Part shown: positions 33,110 to 44,000 of the stretch, in pieces
How the letters are laid out: each line of letters starts with the position of its first letter
How positions within the stretch are numbered: position 1 is the first letter of the stretch
Assembly: GCA_024697405.1 (NCBI GenBank)
Contig: JAILFU010000065.1
Coordinates: 1-63,884 of the forward strand
Reading direction: 5' to 3'
DNA: 63,884 nucleotides
Source of the DNA: Prevotella sp.
GTDB taxonomy: Bacteria; Bacteroidota; Bacteroidia; Bacteroidales; Bacteroidaceae
Notes under the pieces: generated by a model
What the model was told of the DNA's origin: nothing
The model's input: only the letters and a program-made list of their open reading frames with translations
The model's database searches: none
Translations under genes and position numbers: made by a program

Positions 33110-36100
33110 ATGAGAAAAAGACTAACAATGCTGTTGGTGGGACTGTTCCTTTCCATAGGGATGGTTCTCGCCCAGAATCAGATTTCAGGCACTGTCCTTG
33201 AAGACACTGGCGAACCGTGTATCGGTGCCACTGTCATGATTCAGGGCACCAAGCAGGGAACGAAGACGGACGTGAACGGACGGTTCACCATTTCCGTGCC
33301 CTCTGGAAAAAAGATTGTGATCAGCTACATTGGCATGGTGACGCAGACCGTCACGCCGAAGAACGGCATGAAAGTGACGCTGAAGACCGATGCCCACACG
33401 GTGGACGAAGTGGTGGTGACGGGTATCCAGAAGATGGACAAGCGCCTCTTCACCGGTGCCACGACCAAGATTGACGCCGAAGAGACGAAGCTCGACGGTG
33501 TGGCCGACGTCACCCGCTCGCTGGAAGGCCGCGCCGCCGGTGTGTCGGTGCAGAACGTCAGCAGCACCTTCGGTACGGCTCCGAAAATCCGTGTGCGTGG
33601 TGCCACCTCCATCTACGGCTCCTCAAGCCCGCTGTGGGTGGTGGACGGCGTGATTATGGAGGACGCCGTGAACGTGGATGCCGACGACCTGTCGAGCGGC
33701 GATGCCACGACGCTGATCTCCAACGCCATTGCCGGCCTGAATGCCGACGACATCGAGTCGTTCCAGGTGCTGAAGGACGGTTCTGCCACCTCCATCTACG
33801 GCGCCCGCGCCATGTCGGGCGTGGTAGTCATCACCACGAAGAAAGGCCGCGCCGGCCACAGCAGCATCAACTATACAGGCGAGTTCACCTACCGTCTGAA
33901 GCCCAGCTACAGCGACTATAACATCTCTAACTCGCAGGAGCAGATGGGCATCTACAAGGAGATGGAGGCCAAGGGATGGCTGGAGTTCTCGCAGGTGGCC
34001 AATGCCTCGAGCGCTGCCCTCTACGGCAAGATGTACGGTCTGATGGACACCTATAACAGCCAGAAAGGCGATTTTGAACTGCCCTTCACCGATGCCGCCA
34101 TCGCCAAGTACATGCAGGAGGCTGAGTACCGCAACACCGACTGGTTCGACCTGCTGTTCAACAATAACATCATGCAGACCCACTCCGTCAGCGTGAGCAG
34201 CGGTACCGACAAGTCGAGCATGTATGCCTCACTGTCGGCCATGGTCGACCCGGGCTGGACGAAGGACTCGAAGGTGCAGCGCTACACGGCCAACATCAAC
34301 GCCAGCTACAAGCTGTCGAAGAACCTCACCGCCACCCTGCGCACCAACGGCAGCTACCGCGACCAGACGGCTCCCGGCACGCTGAACCAAAGCACCGACG
34401 TGGTGAGCGGAGCCGTCAGCCGCTCGTTCGACATCAACCCCTTCAGCTATGCGCTGAACACCAGCCGCACACTGGACCCCTACCAGATGTACACCCGCAA
34501 CTACGCGCCGTTCAGCATCTTCCATGAGCTGGACAACAACTACATCGACATCAACGTGATGGACCTGAAGTTCCAGGGGGAACTGGAATGGAAGCCCCTG
34601 CGCGGCCTGTCGGTGAACGTGCTGGGCAGCTACCGCATCAACCGCTCGGCCCGCGACCACTCCATCAAGGACAGCTCGAACCAGGCCGAGGCCTATCGCG
34701 CCGGTGTGGACAACCCCAACATCATGTATTCGAACCCCTATCTGTACAGCGATCCCGACAAACCCAACTCACTGCCCATCTCGGTAATGCCCAGCGGCGG
34801 TATCTTCATCGAGAACCTCAACCAGGTGAAGCAGCTTGACTTCCGAGGCACGGTGAACTACAACCACGTGTGGTCGGTGAACGACGTGGAGACCCACATC
34901 TTCAGCGCCCTGGCAGGTATGGAGGCCAACCGCGCCGACTACGACGCCCGCGAGCATCAGGACTACGGTGTGAACTACAACATGAACCGCATCGTGACCA
35001 TCACTCCCGACTTCTACAAGCAGGCCAAGGAGGAAGGTACCGACCTGACCTCGTTCTCGCGCTCGTGGAACCGCCGCCTGGCCTACTTCGGCAACGTGAA
35101 CTACAGCTACAAGGGCCGCTACTCCACCAACTTCACTGCCCGCTACGACGGTTCTAACCAGCTGGGCAAGAGCCGCCAGAGCCGCTGGCTGCCCACATGG
35201 AACGTGTCGGCATCGTGGAACGCCCACGAAGAGCCGTTCTTCAAGCGCTGGGCAGAGAGCACCAACCAGGCCTTCTCCCACGCCACGCTCCGTCTGAGCT
35301 ACTCGCTCGTGGGTGAGCAGACAGCCGCCTCGAACGCCAAGCCCATCTTCCGCTCCACCAACATGTGGCGCCCTCAGGGCGACCAGCAGGAGCTGGCCCT
35401 CTACCAGTCGAGCCTGGGCAACAAGGATCTGACCTACGAGAAGAAGCACGAGTTCAACGTCGGTGTTGACCTGGGCTTCCTCGACAACCGCATCAACGTG
35501 GTGACCGATGCCTACTGGCGCGACAACTTCGACCTGATGGGCTACTACTACGGACAGGTCATCGGACGCCAGTATGCCAACGTGGCCTCGATGAAGTCGC
35601 ACGGCGTGGAGGCCACCATTTCGTCGACCAATATCAGGTCGAAGGACTTCCAGTGGAACACCGACCTGACCTTCGCCTACAACTACACGGAGATTACCGA
35701 CCTGATGTCGGTATCGCGCGTCATCGACCTCGTGTCGTCGAGCGGCTACGCCCGCGAAGGCTATCCCCACCGCGCCCTGTTCTCGTTCCAGTTCCAGGGA
35801 CTCAACGACGAGGGTATCCCCCAGGTCATCAACGAGAGCGGCGACGTGACCACGAGCGACATCTACTTCCAGGAGTACGAGCGTCTGGACCACCTGAAGT
35901 ATGAAGGCCCCACGGAGCCTACCTATACCGGCGGTCTGAACAACACCTTCAAGTATAAGAACTGGCGCCTGAATGTGTTCATCACCTACTCGTTCGGCAA
36001 CAAGCTGCGCCTCGACCCCGTCTTCGCCGCCAGCTACAGCGACATGAGCGCCATGCCGAAGGAATTCAAGAACCGCTGGGTGCAGCCCGGCGACGAGAAG

Positions 36101-36433
36101 CTGACCGACATTCCGGCCATCGCCTCCGTCCGCCAGAACTACAAGGACAACTATCTGAGCTATGCCTACAACGCATACAACTACTCCACGGCCCGCGTGG
36201 CCGACGGCGGCTTCATCCGTATGAAGGACATCTCGCTGACCTACGACTTCTCCCCGCAGTTCATCAGCAAGCTCGGCCTCTCCACGGCTTCGCTGAAGCT
36301 CGATGCCACCAACCTCTTCCTCATCTATGCCGACAAGAAGCTGAACGGACAGGATCCTGAGTTCGTCAACTCCGGCGGTGTGGCTACCCCGCTCTCAAAG
36401 CAGTTCACCTTCACCGTCCGTCTGGGAATCTAA
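33110..36433 (+). CDS. SusC/RagA-family TonB-dependent transporter
   Basis: The 1107-residue outer-membrane protein has a signal peptide (MRKRLTMLLVGLFLSIGMVLAQ), a carboxypeptidase-regulatory-like N-domain (ISGTVLEDTGEPCIGATVMI), the TonB-box region VDEVVVTG, and the SusC plug motifs SLEGRAAGVSVQNVSSTFG, PLWVVDGV and VLKDGSATSIYGARAMSG. The barrel ends TFTVRLGI. With the SusD-like lipoprotein it forms a lid-and-barrel importer. The metallopeptidase downstream suggests peptides as cargo, as for RagAB, but glycans cannot be excluded. Confidence 0.93.
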   Translation: MRKRLTMLLVGLFLSIGMVLAQNQISGTVLEDTGEPCIGATVMIQGTKQGTKTDVNGRFTISVPSGKKIVISYIGMVTQTVTPKNGMKVTLKTDAHTVDEVVVTGIQKMDKRLFTGATTKIDAEETKLDGVADVTRSLEGRAAGVSVQNVSSTFGTAPKIRVRGATSIYGSSSPLWVVDGVIMEDAVNVDADDLSSGDATTLISNAIAGLNADDIESFQVLKDGSATSIYGARAMSGVVVITTKKGRAGHSSINYTGEFTYRLKPSYSDYNISNSQEQMGIYKEMEAKGWLEFSQVANASSAALYGKMYGLMDTYNSQKGDFELPFTDAAIAKYMQEAEYRNTDWFDLLFNNNIMQTHSVSVSSGTDKSSMYASLSAMVDPGWTKDSKVQRYTANINASYKLSKNLTATLRTNGSYRDQTAPGTLNQSTDVVSGAVSRSFDINPFSYALNTSRTLDPYQMYTRNYAPFSIFHELDNNYIDINVMDLKFQGELEWKPLRGLSVNVLGSYRINRSARDHSIKDSSNQAEAYRAGVDNPNIMYSNPYLYSDPDKPNSLPISVMPSGGIFIENLNQVKQLDFRGTVNYNHVWSVNDVETHIFSALAGMEANRADYDAREHQDYGVNYNMNRIVTITPDFYKQAKEEGTDLTSFSRSWNRRLAYFGNVNYSYKGRYSTNFTARYDGSNQLGKSRQSRWLPTWNVSASWNAHEEPFFKRWAESTNQAFSHATLRLSYSLVGEQTAASNAKPIFRSTNMWRPQGDQQELALYQSSLGNKDLTYEKKHEFNVGVDLGFLDNRINVVTDAYWRDNFDLMGYYYGQVIGRQYANVASMKSHGVEATISSTNIRSKDFQWNTDLTFAYNYTEITDLMSVSRVIDLVSSSGYAREGYPHRALFSFQFQGLNDEGIPQVINESGDVTTSDIYFQEYERLDHLKYEGPTEPTYTGGLNNTFKYKNWRLNVFITYSFGNKLRLDPVFAASYSDMSAMPKEFKNRWVQPGDEKLTDIPAIASVRQNYKDNYLSYAYNAYNYSTARVADGGFIRMKDISLTYDFSPQFISKLGLSTASLKLDATNLFLIYADKKLNGQDPEFVNSGGVATPLSKQFTFTVRLGI

Positions 36434-36472
36434 ATGATTGAAGATTGAACATTGAACATTGAAGATTGAAAT
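36434..36472 (+). repeat. ATTGAA-type short tandem repeat, susC-susD spacer
   Basis: The spacer is built from variants of an 8-base unit, ATTGAA(C/G)A, repeated about four times. Related units fill the next two spacers of this operon. Confidence 0.75.
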
Positions 36473-38242
36473 ATGAAAAGAATGATGCATAAATTATCCA
36501 ATACTTCCGTCGCCGTTCTCCTCTGCTGCGGCGGTGCCGCAGCCCTTACAGCGTGCAATGACTTCCTCGACAAGGCCCCCGACGACCGTGTGGAGCTGGT
36601 CACCGAGGATCAGGTCGTCATGCTGCTCACCGGCTCCTATCCCGATTCCAACTACGGCTGGTTCTGCGAACTGTCGAGCGACAACATCATGGACCTCAAC
36701 TCAGAGCACTATCCCATCGACGGCGACGCTGCCCAGAACCTGACACACTACAACCTGTCATCATCGGGTCGCCAGGACGACGAGGCATTCCTCTTCCAGC
36801 CGGTGAAGTCGTCGACATCCAGCGACACGCCGGGCGGACTGTGGAGCAGCTTCTACATCACCATCAACTCGGTGAACGAGGTGCTGGCAGCCATCGACGA
36901 GCTGTCCGACCATGGCCGCCAGATGACTGCCAAGCTGTCTGCCGCCAAGGGTGAGGCCCTGCTCATCCGTTCCTACTGCCACTTCGTGCTGGTGAACGTG
37001 TTCTCCCAGGCATACAAGAACGAGACTGCCAGTAAGAACGACATCGGCATACCCTACATCACGGAGGTCATCAACACCGTGGACGACACCTACAGCCGCA
37101 GCAACGTGACCGAAACCTACAAGAAGATTGTGGCAGACCTGGAAGAAGGCCTGAAGTGCATCAGCGACATCAACTACGAGAAGCCCAAGTACCACTTCAA
37201 CGAGAATGCCGCCCATGCCTTCGCCTGCCGCGTCTATCTGTTCACCCACCAGTGGCAGAAAGCCCTGGAGCAGGCCGACCTCGTGCTCGGCACCGACAAT
37301 GCCCAGCTGCTGCCCAAGCTCTTCGACTATGCCCCGCTGGACGACTGCTCCTACCTGGATGACTTCGCCAACGTGTGGCAGGAGCCCAACGACTTCAACA
37401 ACCTGATGCTCATCGACACCTACTCGACCATCTTCCGCAAGTCGCGCTACCGCTACGAGCAGGGCGGCCTGTGTGCACGTGCCATCTACTTCCACAACGC
37501 CCCGATGTGGCGCCGCTGGGTGGGCAACCCCTCCGCCTTCGTCTCCGGACTCTTCGGCAACCGTGACTACGGCTTCGAGCCAGGATGGATTGGAGAGCAG
37601 TTCCAGTACTCCGACAAGGTGGCCGGCATCGGCTATGCACACACCTTCCGCCGCGAGTTCACCGCCATGGAGCTGCTGCTCGAGCGTGCTGAGGCCAAGG
37701 TGAACCTGGGCGACCTGGCAGGAGCCAGCGAAGACCTGTGCACCTACCATGAGAGCACGATGAACTTCTCTGAGAAGACAAAGACCACCTATGCCGCCCA
37801 GAACGGCATGGTGCCACTCACCGACGACATGATTAATAGCTGGTTTGCCAAGAAGACGGGTGCCAACTACAACTGCTTCGACGACTGGGAGTTCCTCAAG
37901 AACATGGACCCCAACTGGAACATTCCCGCCGAGGCCGTACCCTACATGAACTGCGTGAACTACTGGCGCCGCTACGAGACCAACTTCACCGGCAAGCGCT
38001 TCTTCGACCTCAAGCGCTGGGGCATGGAGTACTACCACGTCTATGGAAACAACACCAGCACGGGTGTGCAGAACGACACCCTGCGCATGACCTGGAACGA
38101 CCCGCGCCGCGCACTGGAGATTCCGCAGGATGCCATCGCTGCCGGCATGGAGCCTTCGCAGCCCTCGTCCCTTAGCCGGAACGACTCCACGTCGCACATC
38201 AAGCCAGCAAGCTTCGACATCGACGAACTGAGAATGAAGTAG
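36473..38242 (+). CDS. SusD/RagB-family surface lipoprotein
   Basis: The 589-residue protein has a lipobox at TAC-NDFLDKAPDDR (Cys28), the standard SusD start. TPR-like helices follow (AAKGEALLIRSYCHFVLVNVFSQAY) and the C-terminal part contains RRYETNFTGKRFFDLKRWGMEYY, a hallmark of the family. It caps the SusC barrel at the cell surface and captures ligand. The genes are 39 bases apart and surely co-transcribed. Confidence 0.93.
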   Translation: MKRMMHKLSNTSVAVLLCCGGAAALTACNDFLDKAPDDRVELVTEDQVVMLLTGSYPDSNYGWFCELSSDNIMDLNSEHYPIDGDAAQNLTHYNLSSSGRQDDEAFLFQPVKSSTSSDTPGGLWSSFYITINSVNEVLAAIDELSDHGRQMTAKLSAAKGEALLIRSYCHFVLVNVFSQAYKNETASKNDIGIPYITEVINTVDDTYSRSNVTETYKKIVADLEEGLKCISDINYEKPKYHFNENAAHAFACRVYLFTHQWQKALEQADLVLGTDNAQLLPKLFDYAPLDDCSYLDDFANVWQEPNDFNNLMLIDTYSTIFRKSRYRYEQGGLCARAIYFHNAPMWRRWVGNPSAFVSGLFGNRDYGFEPGWIGEQFQYSDKVAGIGYAHTFRREFTAMELLLERAEAKVNLGDLAGASEDLCTYHESTMNFSEKTKTTYAAQNGMVPLTDDMINSWFAKKTGANYNCFDDWEFLKNMDPNWNIPAEAVPYMNCVNYWRRYETNFTGKRFFDLKRWGMEYYHVYGNNTSTGVQNDTLRMTWNDPRRALEIPQDAIAAGMEPSQPSSLSRNDSTSHIKPASFDIDELRMK

Positions 38243-38273
38243 ATTGAACATTGACCATTGAACATTGAAGATT

Positions 38274-39548
38274 ATGGACAAAATATTTAAACTTTTCTGT
38301 GCCTGTCTGCTATGTTGCGTTGCCAACGCAACCTTCACCGCCTGCAGCGAGGACGACCTGGGAGCCAGCATCTACGACACAACCGACTATCCGCTGGACC
38401 GCAGCGTCTACACCTTCCCCCTCGACACCTTCGTGAAGAAGAACTTCCTGGAGCCTTACAACCTGAAGTTCATCTACAAGATGGAGGACGTGGGCAGCGA
38501 CATGCAGAAGAACCTGGTGCCCGCCACCTACGAGAAAAGCATCGACCTGGCCGTGCTCGTGAAGTACCTCTGGCTCGACGTCTATGCCAAGCTGGCCGGC
38601 GAGAAGGACGTGTTCCTCAAGAAATACTCTCCCCGCATCATCCACGTCATCGGGTCACCGGGCTACCTGAGCGACGGCTCGCGTGAGTTAGGTGTGGCCG
38701 AAGGCGGCATCAAGGTGACGCTGATGGAGGTGAACAAGCTGAACGTAGACCAGATTGAAGGGGCCTACGGCCTGAACCAGCTGTACTTCCACACCATGCA
38801 CCATGAGTTCGGACACATCCTCGACCAGACCACGCTCCGCCCCACGGCCTTCAACACCATCAGCTCGGGCCTGTACGACGCCATGGGCTGGGCATCGAAG
38901 AGCGACACCATACAGGCAGCACTGGGATTCGTCACTCCCTACGGCTCATCGCAGGCTGGCGAGGACTGGGTGGAGACGCTGTCCTGCTATGTCACCTACA
39001 ACGCTGACCGCTGGGAACAGTTGCTCAACACGGCAAAATACGACTGGGAGGAGATAGACTACACCGTGGAGGAATATCAGAAGTATTATCCACGTGCCTA
39101 TCAGGAATATCTCGCCGGCTACACCCGACAGACACAGAACTACGACACCATCGGCTACCTGCGCCAGACGGCAAACTACGAGTACAAGCTCATCAGGAAA
39201 GTGGTGCCCCGCAACGCCAATGGCTTCGTGGCCAAGGATGCTGACGGCAACTACGAAATAAGCACCGACGCCGACAACATCGACGGACGGGAGATTATAC
39301 TCCAGAAGCTGGACCTCGTGCGCACCTGGCTGAAGGAGAACTGGGACATCGACCTCGACGAGCTGCGCCGCGAAGTGCAGACCCGCCAGTATATGACCGA
39401 TGCCGAGGGCAACTTCCTGCGCGACAGGTACGGAGAATTCGTTAACCGCCTCACCTACGTGGATCCTGCCAACCCCGACCAGCCCACCCTCATCGAGCAG
39501 CTGGAAGAAGAGGTGGAGGAATACAAGAAACTGCAGGTGAAGAAGTGA
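38274..39548 (+). CDS. Putative zinc metallopeptidase lipoprotein
   Basis: The 424-residue lipoprotein has HHEFGHILDQ, in which His177, Glu178 and His181 form an HExxH zinc site. This fits the putative zinc-binding metallopeptidase family found next to SusCD genes. A candidate third ligand is an acidic residue in GEDWVETLSCYVTY. The ATG at 38274 is preferred to an in-frame TTG at 38265. Its leader, MDKIFKLFCACLLCCVANAT, is nearly the same as that of the next gene although the mature proteins are unrelated. It probably trims peptides for the SusCD transporter. Confidence 0.8.
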   Translation: MDKIFKLFCACLLCCVANATFTACSEDDLGASIYDTTDYPLDRSVYTFPLDTFVKKNFLEPYNLKFIYKMEDVGSDMQKNLVPATYEKSIDLAVLVKYLWLDVYAKLAGEKDVFLKKYSPRIIHVIGSPGYLSDGSRELGVAEGGIKVTLMEVNKLNVDQIEGAYGLNQLYFHTMHHEFGHILDQTTLRPTAFNTISSGLYDAMGWASKSDTIQAALGFVTPYGSSQAGEDWVETLSCYVTYNADRWEQLLNTAKYDWEEIDYTVEEYQKYYPRAYQEYLAGYTRQTQNYDTIGYLRQTANYEYKLIRKVVPRNANGFVAKDADGNYEISTDADNIDGREIILQKLDLVRTWLKENWDIDLDELRREVQTRQYMTDAEGNFLRDRYGEFVNRLTYVDPANPDQPTLIEQLEEEVEEYKKLQVKK

Positions 39549-39592
39549 ATCGAGAATTGAGATTTGAGAACTGAGATTTATCATTGAAGATT

Positions 39593-41026
39593 ATGGACAA
39601 CATACTGAAATTATTCTACGGCTGTCTCGTATGTTGCGTTGCCAACGCAACCTTCACCTCCTGTGCCGGCGAAGAAGACGACATCTTCGACAAGACGGCC
39701 GCCGAGCGACTGAACGAGTCGAGCGCCAAATATTCCGCACGACTGGAGGCACAGCCCAACGGATGGGCCATGCAATACTATCCCACCTACTACGACGAGT
39801 CGCCACAGGGCAGCGGATACCTCATCCTGATGCGCTTCAACCCTGACTATTCGGTCGACGTGTCGATGGACAACCGCTTCTCGGGCAATGTCTACGCCAC
39901 GGCAACTTCCGGATGGGAAGTCATCAAGGACAACGGCCCCGTGCTCACGTTCAACACCTATAACCGCTGCATGCACGCATTCAGCGACCCCGAGGACATC
40001 TCCTGGACCAGCGACAGCGAGCAGAGCGAAGGCTGCGGCGGCGACTATGAGTTCATCATCGTCGACGCTCCGGAGGATGCCAGCTACATGATGCTCAAAG
40101 GCAAGAAGCGCAACACCTACAACCTGCTGACTCCCGTCGAGGAAGGTGTAGACTACCAGCAATACCTGGCCGACGTGAAGGCATTCCACAACAAGATATT
40201 CTCTGCCGACGCTCCCACCGGCTGCTACCTCTGTTTCGGCGCAGACAGCATCTACTGCATGGACGATGCCAGCGACGGCGTACCTAACATCTACCCCATG
40301 GGTTCGGATGCCATTGCCAACGAGAGCTTCCACCCCTTCCTCGTCACCAAGCGCGGACAGGACTACTACCTGCGTTTCCGCGATGCCTTTGAGAAGGACT
40401 ATCTGGACGGTAAGCTTCAGGAGCTGCGTTACGACTCCATACAGGACTGCTTCTTCGGTACCGACAATGCGGAGTTCGTCATGAGGGGATATCCTGTGCC
40501 GCGTTTCTTCCGCGAATACTCCAATGCCAAGGGTGACCGCCATTGCGACATCTCCACAGAACAGGGCATGGTGTCCGACAAGTTCCGCACCTATCTCGAT
40601 GCACTCACCGCAGGCTTCTCGCAGATGAAGAACAAGAACAAGGCATACGGCTTCGTGGGCCTGCAATACAGATGGAACGGCGTGAACAACAGCTTCCAGT
40701 GGCTGGTGCGCTACACGCCCGGCACCAACACCGCAACCTCCGTTGGCTATAATTACACCACGGAATTCATAGACGACGGCGTCAAATTCACCTACAACGG
40801 CCCAGGAGCCGACGCCAAAGGAGCTACGACAGCGGCTACCAACGTGCGCAACACCCTGGAGGCAGTGGCCAACATCACAGATCTGCTTTCACAGCAGTTC
40901 GTCATCACCGCTGCCGGCAGCAGTTTTAATCTCTCCACGCTGAAATTCACATCTACCTCCGACCCCGAGCTTTGGTTCATCGTACAGGTAGCCAAGGTGA
41001 GCGACAATACTGGAACAAGCCATTAA
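39593..41026 (+). CDS. DUF4302-type lipoprotein
   Basis: The 477-residue protein has a lipobox FTSC-AGEEDD and a mature start with AAERLNESSAKYSARLEAQP and NGWAMQYYPTYYDE, the pattern of DUF4302 proteins that accompany SusCD and metallopeptidase genes. It is mostly beta with no catalytic motif I can see. It may be a surface ligand-binding partner. The ATG at 39593 is chosen over a TTG at 39584. The spacer before it again contains ATTGAGA/ATTGAAGA repeats. Confidence 0.78.
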   Translation: MDNILKLFYGCLVCCVANATFTSCAGEEDDIFDKTAAERLNESSAKYSARLEAQPNGWAMQYYPTYYDESPQGSGYLILMRFNPDYSVDVSMDNRFSGNVYATATSGWEVIKDNGPVLTFNTYNRCMHAFSDPEDISWTSDSEQSEGCGGDYEFIIVDAPEDASYMMLKGKKRNTYNLLTPVEEGVDYQQYLADVKAFHNKIFSADAPTGCYLCFGADSIYCMDDASDGVPNIYPMGSDAIANESFHPFLVTKRGQDYYLRFRDAFEKDYLDGKLQELRYDSIQDCFFGTDNAEFVMRGYPVPRFFREYSNAKGDRHCDISTEQGMVSDKFRTYLDALTAGFSQMKNKNKAYGFVGLQYRWNGVNNSFQWLVRYTPGTNTATSVGYNYTTEFIDDGVKFTYNGPGADAKGATTAATNVRNTLEAVANITDLLSQQFVITAAGSSFNLSTLKFTSTSDPELWFIVQVAKVSDNTGTSH

Positions 41027-41051
41027 TCATTATTATTATCAACTTATCATT

Positions 41052-44000
41052 ATGAAAAAGAATCTACTTTTAATCGGTGCAATCGTGCTGGCCACTACCA
41101 GTGCCTTTGCACAAAAGAAAGCTCAGACAAGACTTGACGCCCACGCCATCAAGGCTCAGGTCAACACCGAGCTCTCTGCCTTTTCCGCTGCCCCTGCCAA
41201 GGTGGCTAAGGGAAAAGAAGTGGTTGCTTCGCCAAGTGTGAACAAGGCTCCACGCCGCACCATGGCCAACTTCCTGTGGTATCAGCGTCCCGAAGGTTCA
41301 TTCTATGTGTCGGGCAGCAGCGACGGAAGCTACTGGTCATACCTGCTCATGCCTCCATTCACCACGGTCACCTACAAGAACATGTCGGAGAACAAGGACC
41401 TGACAACTTGGTCGCTTGTATCAACCAGTGAGACATATCCCATGGACGGCAACGACGACAACGACCTGGAACTCTATCTCGACAAGATTTCCAACAACTA
41501 CATCAGCTCCATCTATATTCCCACGCTGACACAAGCCAAGGACACCTATCGCTTTGGTGAAGATGTCTACGACTATAACGGATCTGAATACGTGCCTCTC
41601 AATCCTGACGTGGCGCTCATCAATGGCGACTCCATCATGTCGGTCACACAGGTGAATCTGGCTGCAGGCTACTACTACGGCTTCAGCAACGGCACTAGCT
41701 TCGGCAATCGCACAGCCACATTCACCGGCGAGGACGGCGAGGAGATAAATGCTGTCTCCGATGCCATCTACGAATTCTACAAGAAGCCCCTGAGACCCCT
41801 CTACATCACCGACTTGTGGTTCCGCACCGTCAACTTCTCCGGCGCTCCCCAGATGCCTGAGGGCACTGAGATGAAGGTCACGGTGGCCAAGGTCGATAGC
41901 GAGGGCAACATTGGCGACGTCATTGCCGAGATGCCTTTCACGCTGAACGACAGCCTCTACTGCGAGTCCTTCACCGACTCTCAGGGCGTGGAGCACATGG
42001 CAGCTGCCTATTCCGTGTCGCAGAAGGAAGTCGATGCCTTCGGCACTGAATACGACGTTCCCTTTGTGGTCGACAGCGAGTTTGTCATCATCATCAGCGG
42101 CTTCGAGCAGGAAGGGGTCGACTTCTCGCTTTACATGTCTACCGACCTGAAAGACGGAGTACCCACCGACTGTTTCCTCAACGACGGTCTGGTGACTCCC
42201 ACCTGCCGCTCATACATTCGTGCCGATAATGGCGAGCGCATAGGCGGACTCTACTACTGCCAGGCCATCACCGCCGAGCAGAGCGCACGCTACAACGAGG
42301 AGGACGGCGACGACTACGACTGGACGCGCCACTACAATGCCGTCATCCACATCGACTGCATGCAGGACGTGGTAGCAATCTACGACGACTTCCGGACAAT
42401 GACTGCTCCCGTAGACGGCGGCAACATCTATGCCGTGGTTGAAGAAGATGGTGAGCTTGTGGCCTACAGCACCGTACAGTATGAGACTACCCTGCCCCGC
42501 CTCTCCACATGGGCCGGCTATGAAGGCGAGGAGAACTATCAGTTCGAGGACCTGCCCGACTGGCTCCACATCGTAGCACATATTGACGACTACTACTACG
42601 ACCGTGCCGCCGAAGGTCAGGCCAGCAGCTGGGCCACCCTGACCCAGATTGAGGCCGATCCTCTGCCCGAAGGCGAGGTGGGACGCAAGGCTGTGGTACG
42701 CATTGTCAGCGAGCGTGGCGCCGAGGACTCCTTCACCGTCATCCAGGGCGTTGACCCCGGCACCATTCTCGACATCACCGACGGCAAGTACTACCTGCAG
42801 AACTGGGAATCCGAGAAGTATTGGGGCAGCGGCAACAACTGGGGCACACGTGCTTCGCTGGTCGACAATCCTGAGTACGTCACCCTGCTCCGCCAGCCCG
42901 ACGGCACCTACTTCATGGAGACACAGGTCAGCAACGGCGGCACCAGCTACTACTTCGGTGGCGACTACATGGACGGAAATCCCGTTCCCCTCACCTTCAC
43001 TCAGGTGGGCGACGTTGACGGCATTGCCATCTTCACCATCGCCGACGCAGAGGGCAAATACTTTGGCTACGACGGCCAGACCACCATTCTGGGTAAGAAT
43101 CTGGAGCCCAACGAAAATGGAAACATATACTGGGCCGTGGCTCCCGAAAGCCAGATGAAAGACTTGCTGAGCAAGGCTACCGTGGAAGACCCCATGGATG
43201 CCACCTTCCTCATCCTCGACCCGAACTTCGGCCGCAACAACCGCAACTACAGTGCCTGGATCTTCGAGGCTTCTAACAAGAACAACGCCGGAGACAACAC
43301 CAACTACGTCGTCGAGTCCTACCACTCTGAGTTCTCTATGAACCAGACGCTGGAGAACATTCCCAACGGTGTCTACGCCATGACCGCTCAGGGCTTCTAC
43401 CGTCAGGACGGCGAGGACAACGAGAACCTGCCTGTCTTCTTTGCCAACAAGGAGACGAAGACCTTCCCCGTGAAGACCGGTGCCGAGAATTCCATGAACG
43501 AGGCTTCCACGTCATTCACCGCCGGCAACTACACCATCGACCCCATCTTCGTGGAAGTGAAGAACGGCAAGCTCGACCTGGGTGCCAAGCTCACCGGCAA
43601 CGCCAACCTCTGGTGTCTGTGGGACAACTTCCAGCTGCAGTACTACGGTCCTGGCAAGCTGAAAGACGTGAAGATTGCCGTACTCACAGCTGAACTGATG
43701 GAGATGCGCGACAAGGTGAAGGAGCTGCTGGAAGAGCCCTACATCATCGATGCTGCCAAGGACGTGCTGAACGCCGCCCTGAAGGCCACCTCGGCCGTGA
43801 ACACCGCCAAGGAGGAGAACGTCATGGAAGCCATCAAGACCCTGAAGGAGGCCATTGCCGAGGCTGAGCGCCTGAGCAAGGCCAACAAGCTCATCAACTT
43901 CGAGGACGGCATCATCGCCGACAACTCGCTCGACGGCTGGAGCTGCACCACTGGCAACAGCTTCGAGATCAACACCTGGTCGGTAGAGGGCAACGAGGGT

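Noticed and set aside
34769..35893. Long minus-strand frame opposite the SusC gene
   Set aside because: It is a shadow of GC-rich coding sequence; the same applies to the long antisense frames opposite SusD (36761-38371), glmM and the topoisomerase gene.
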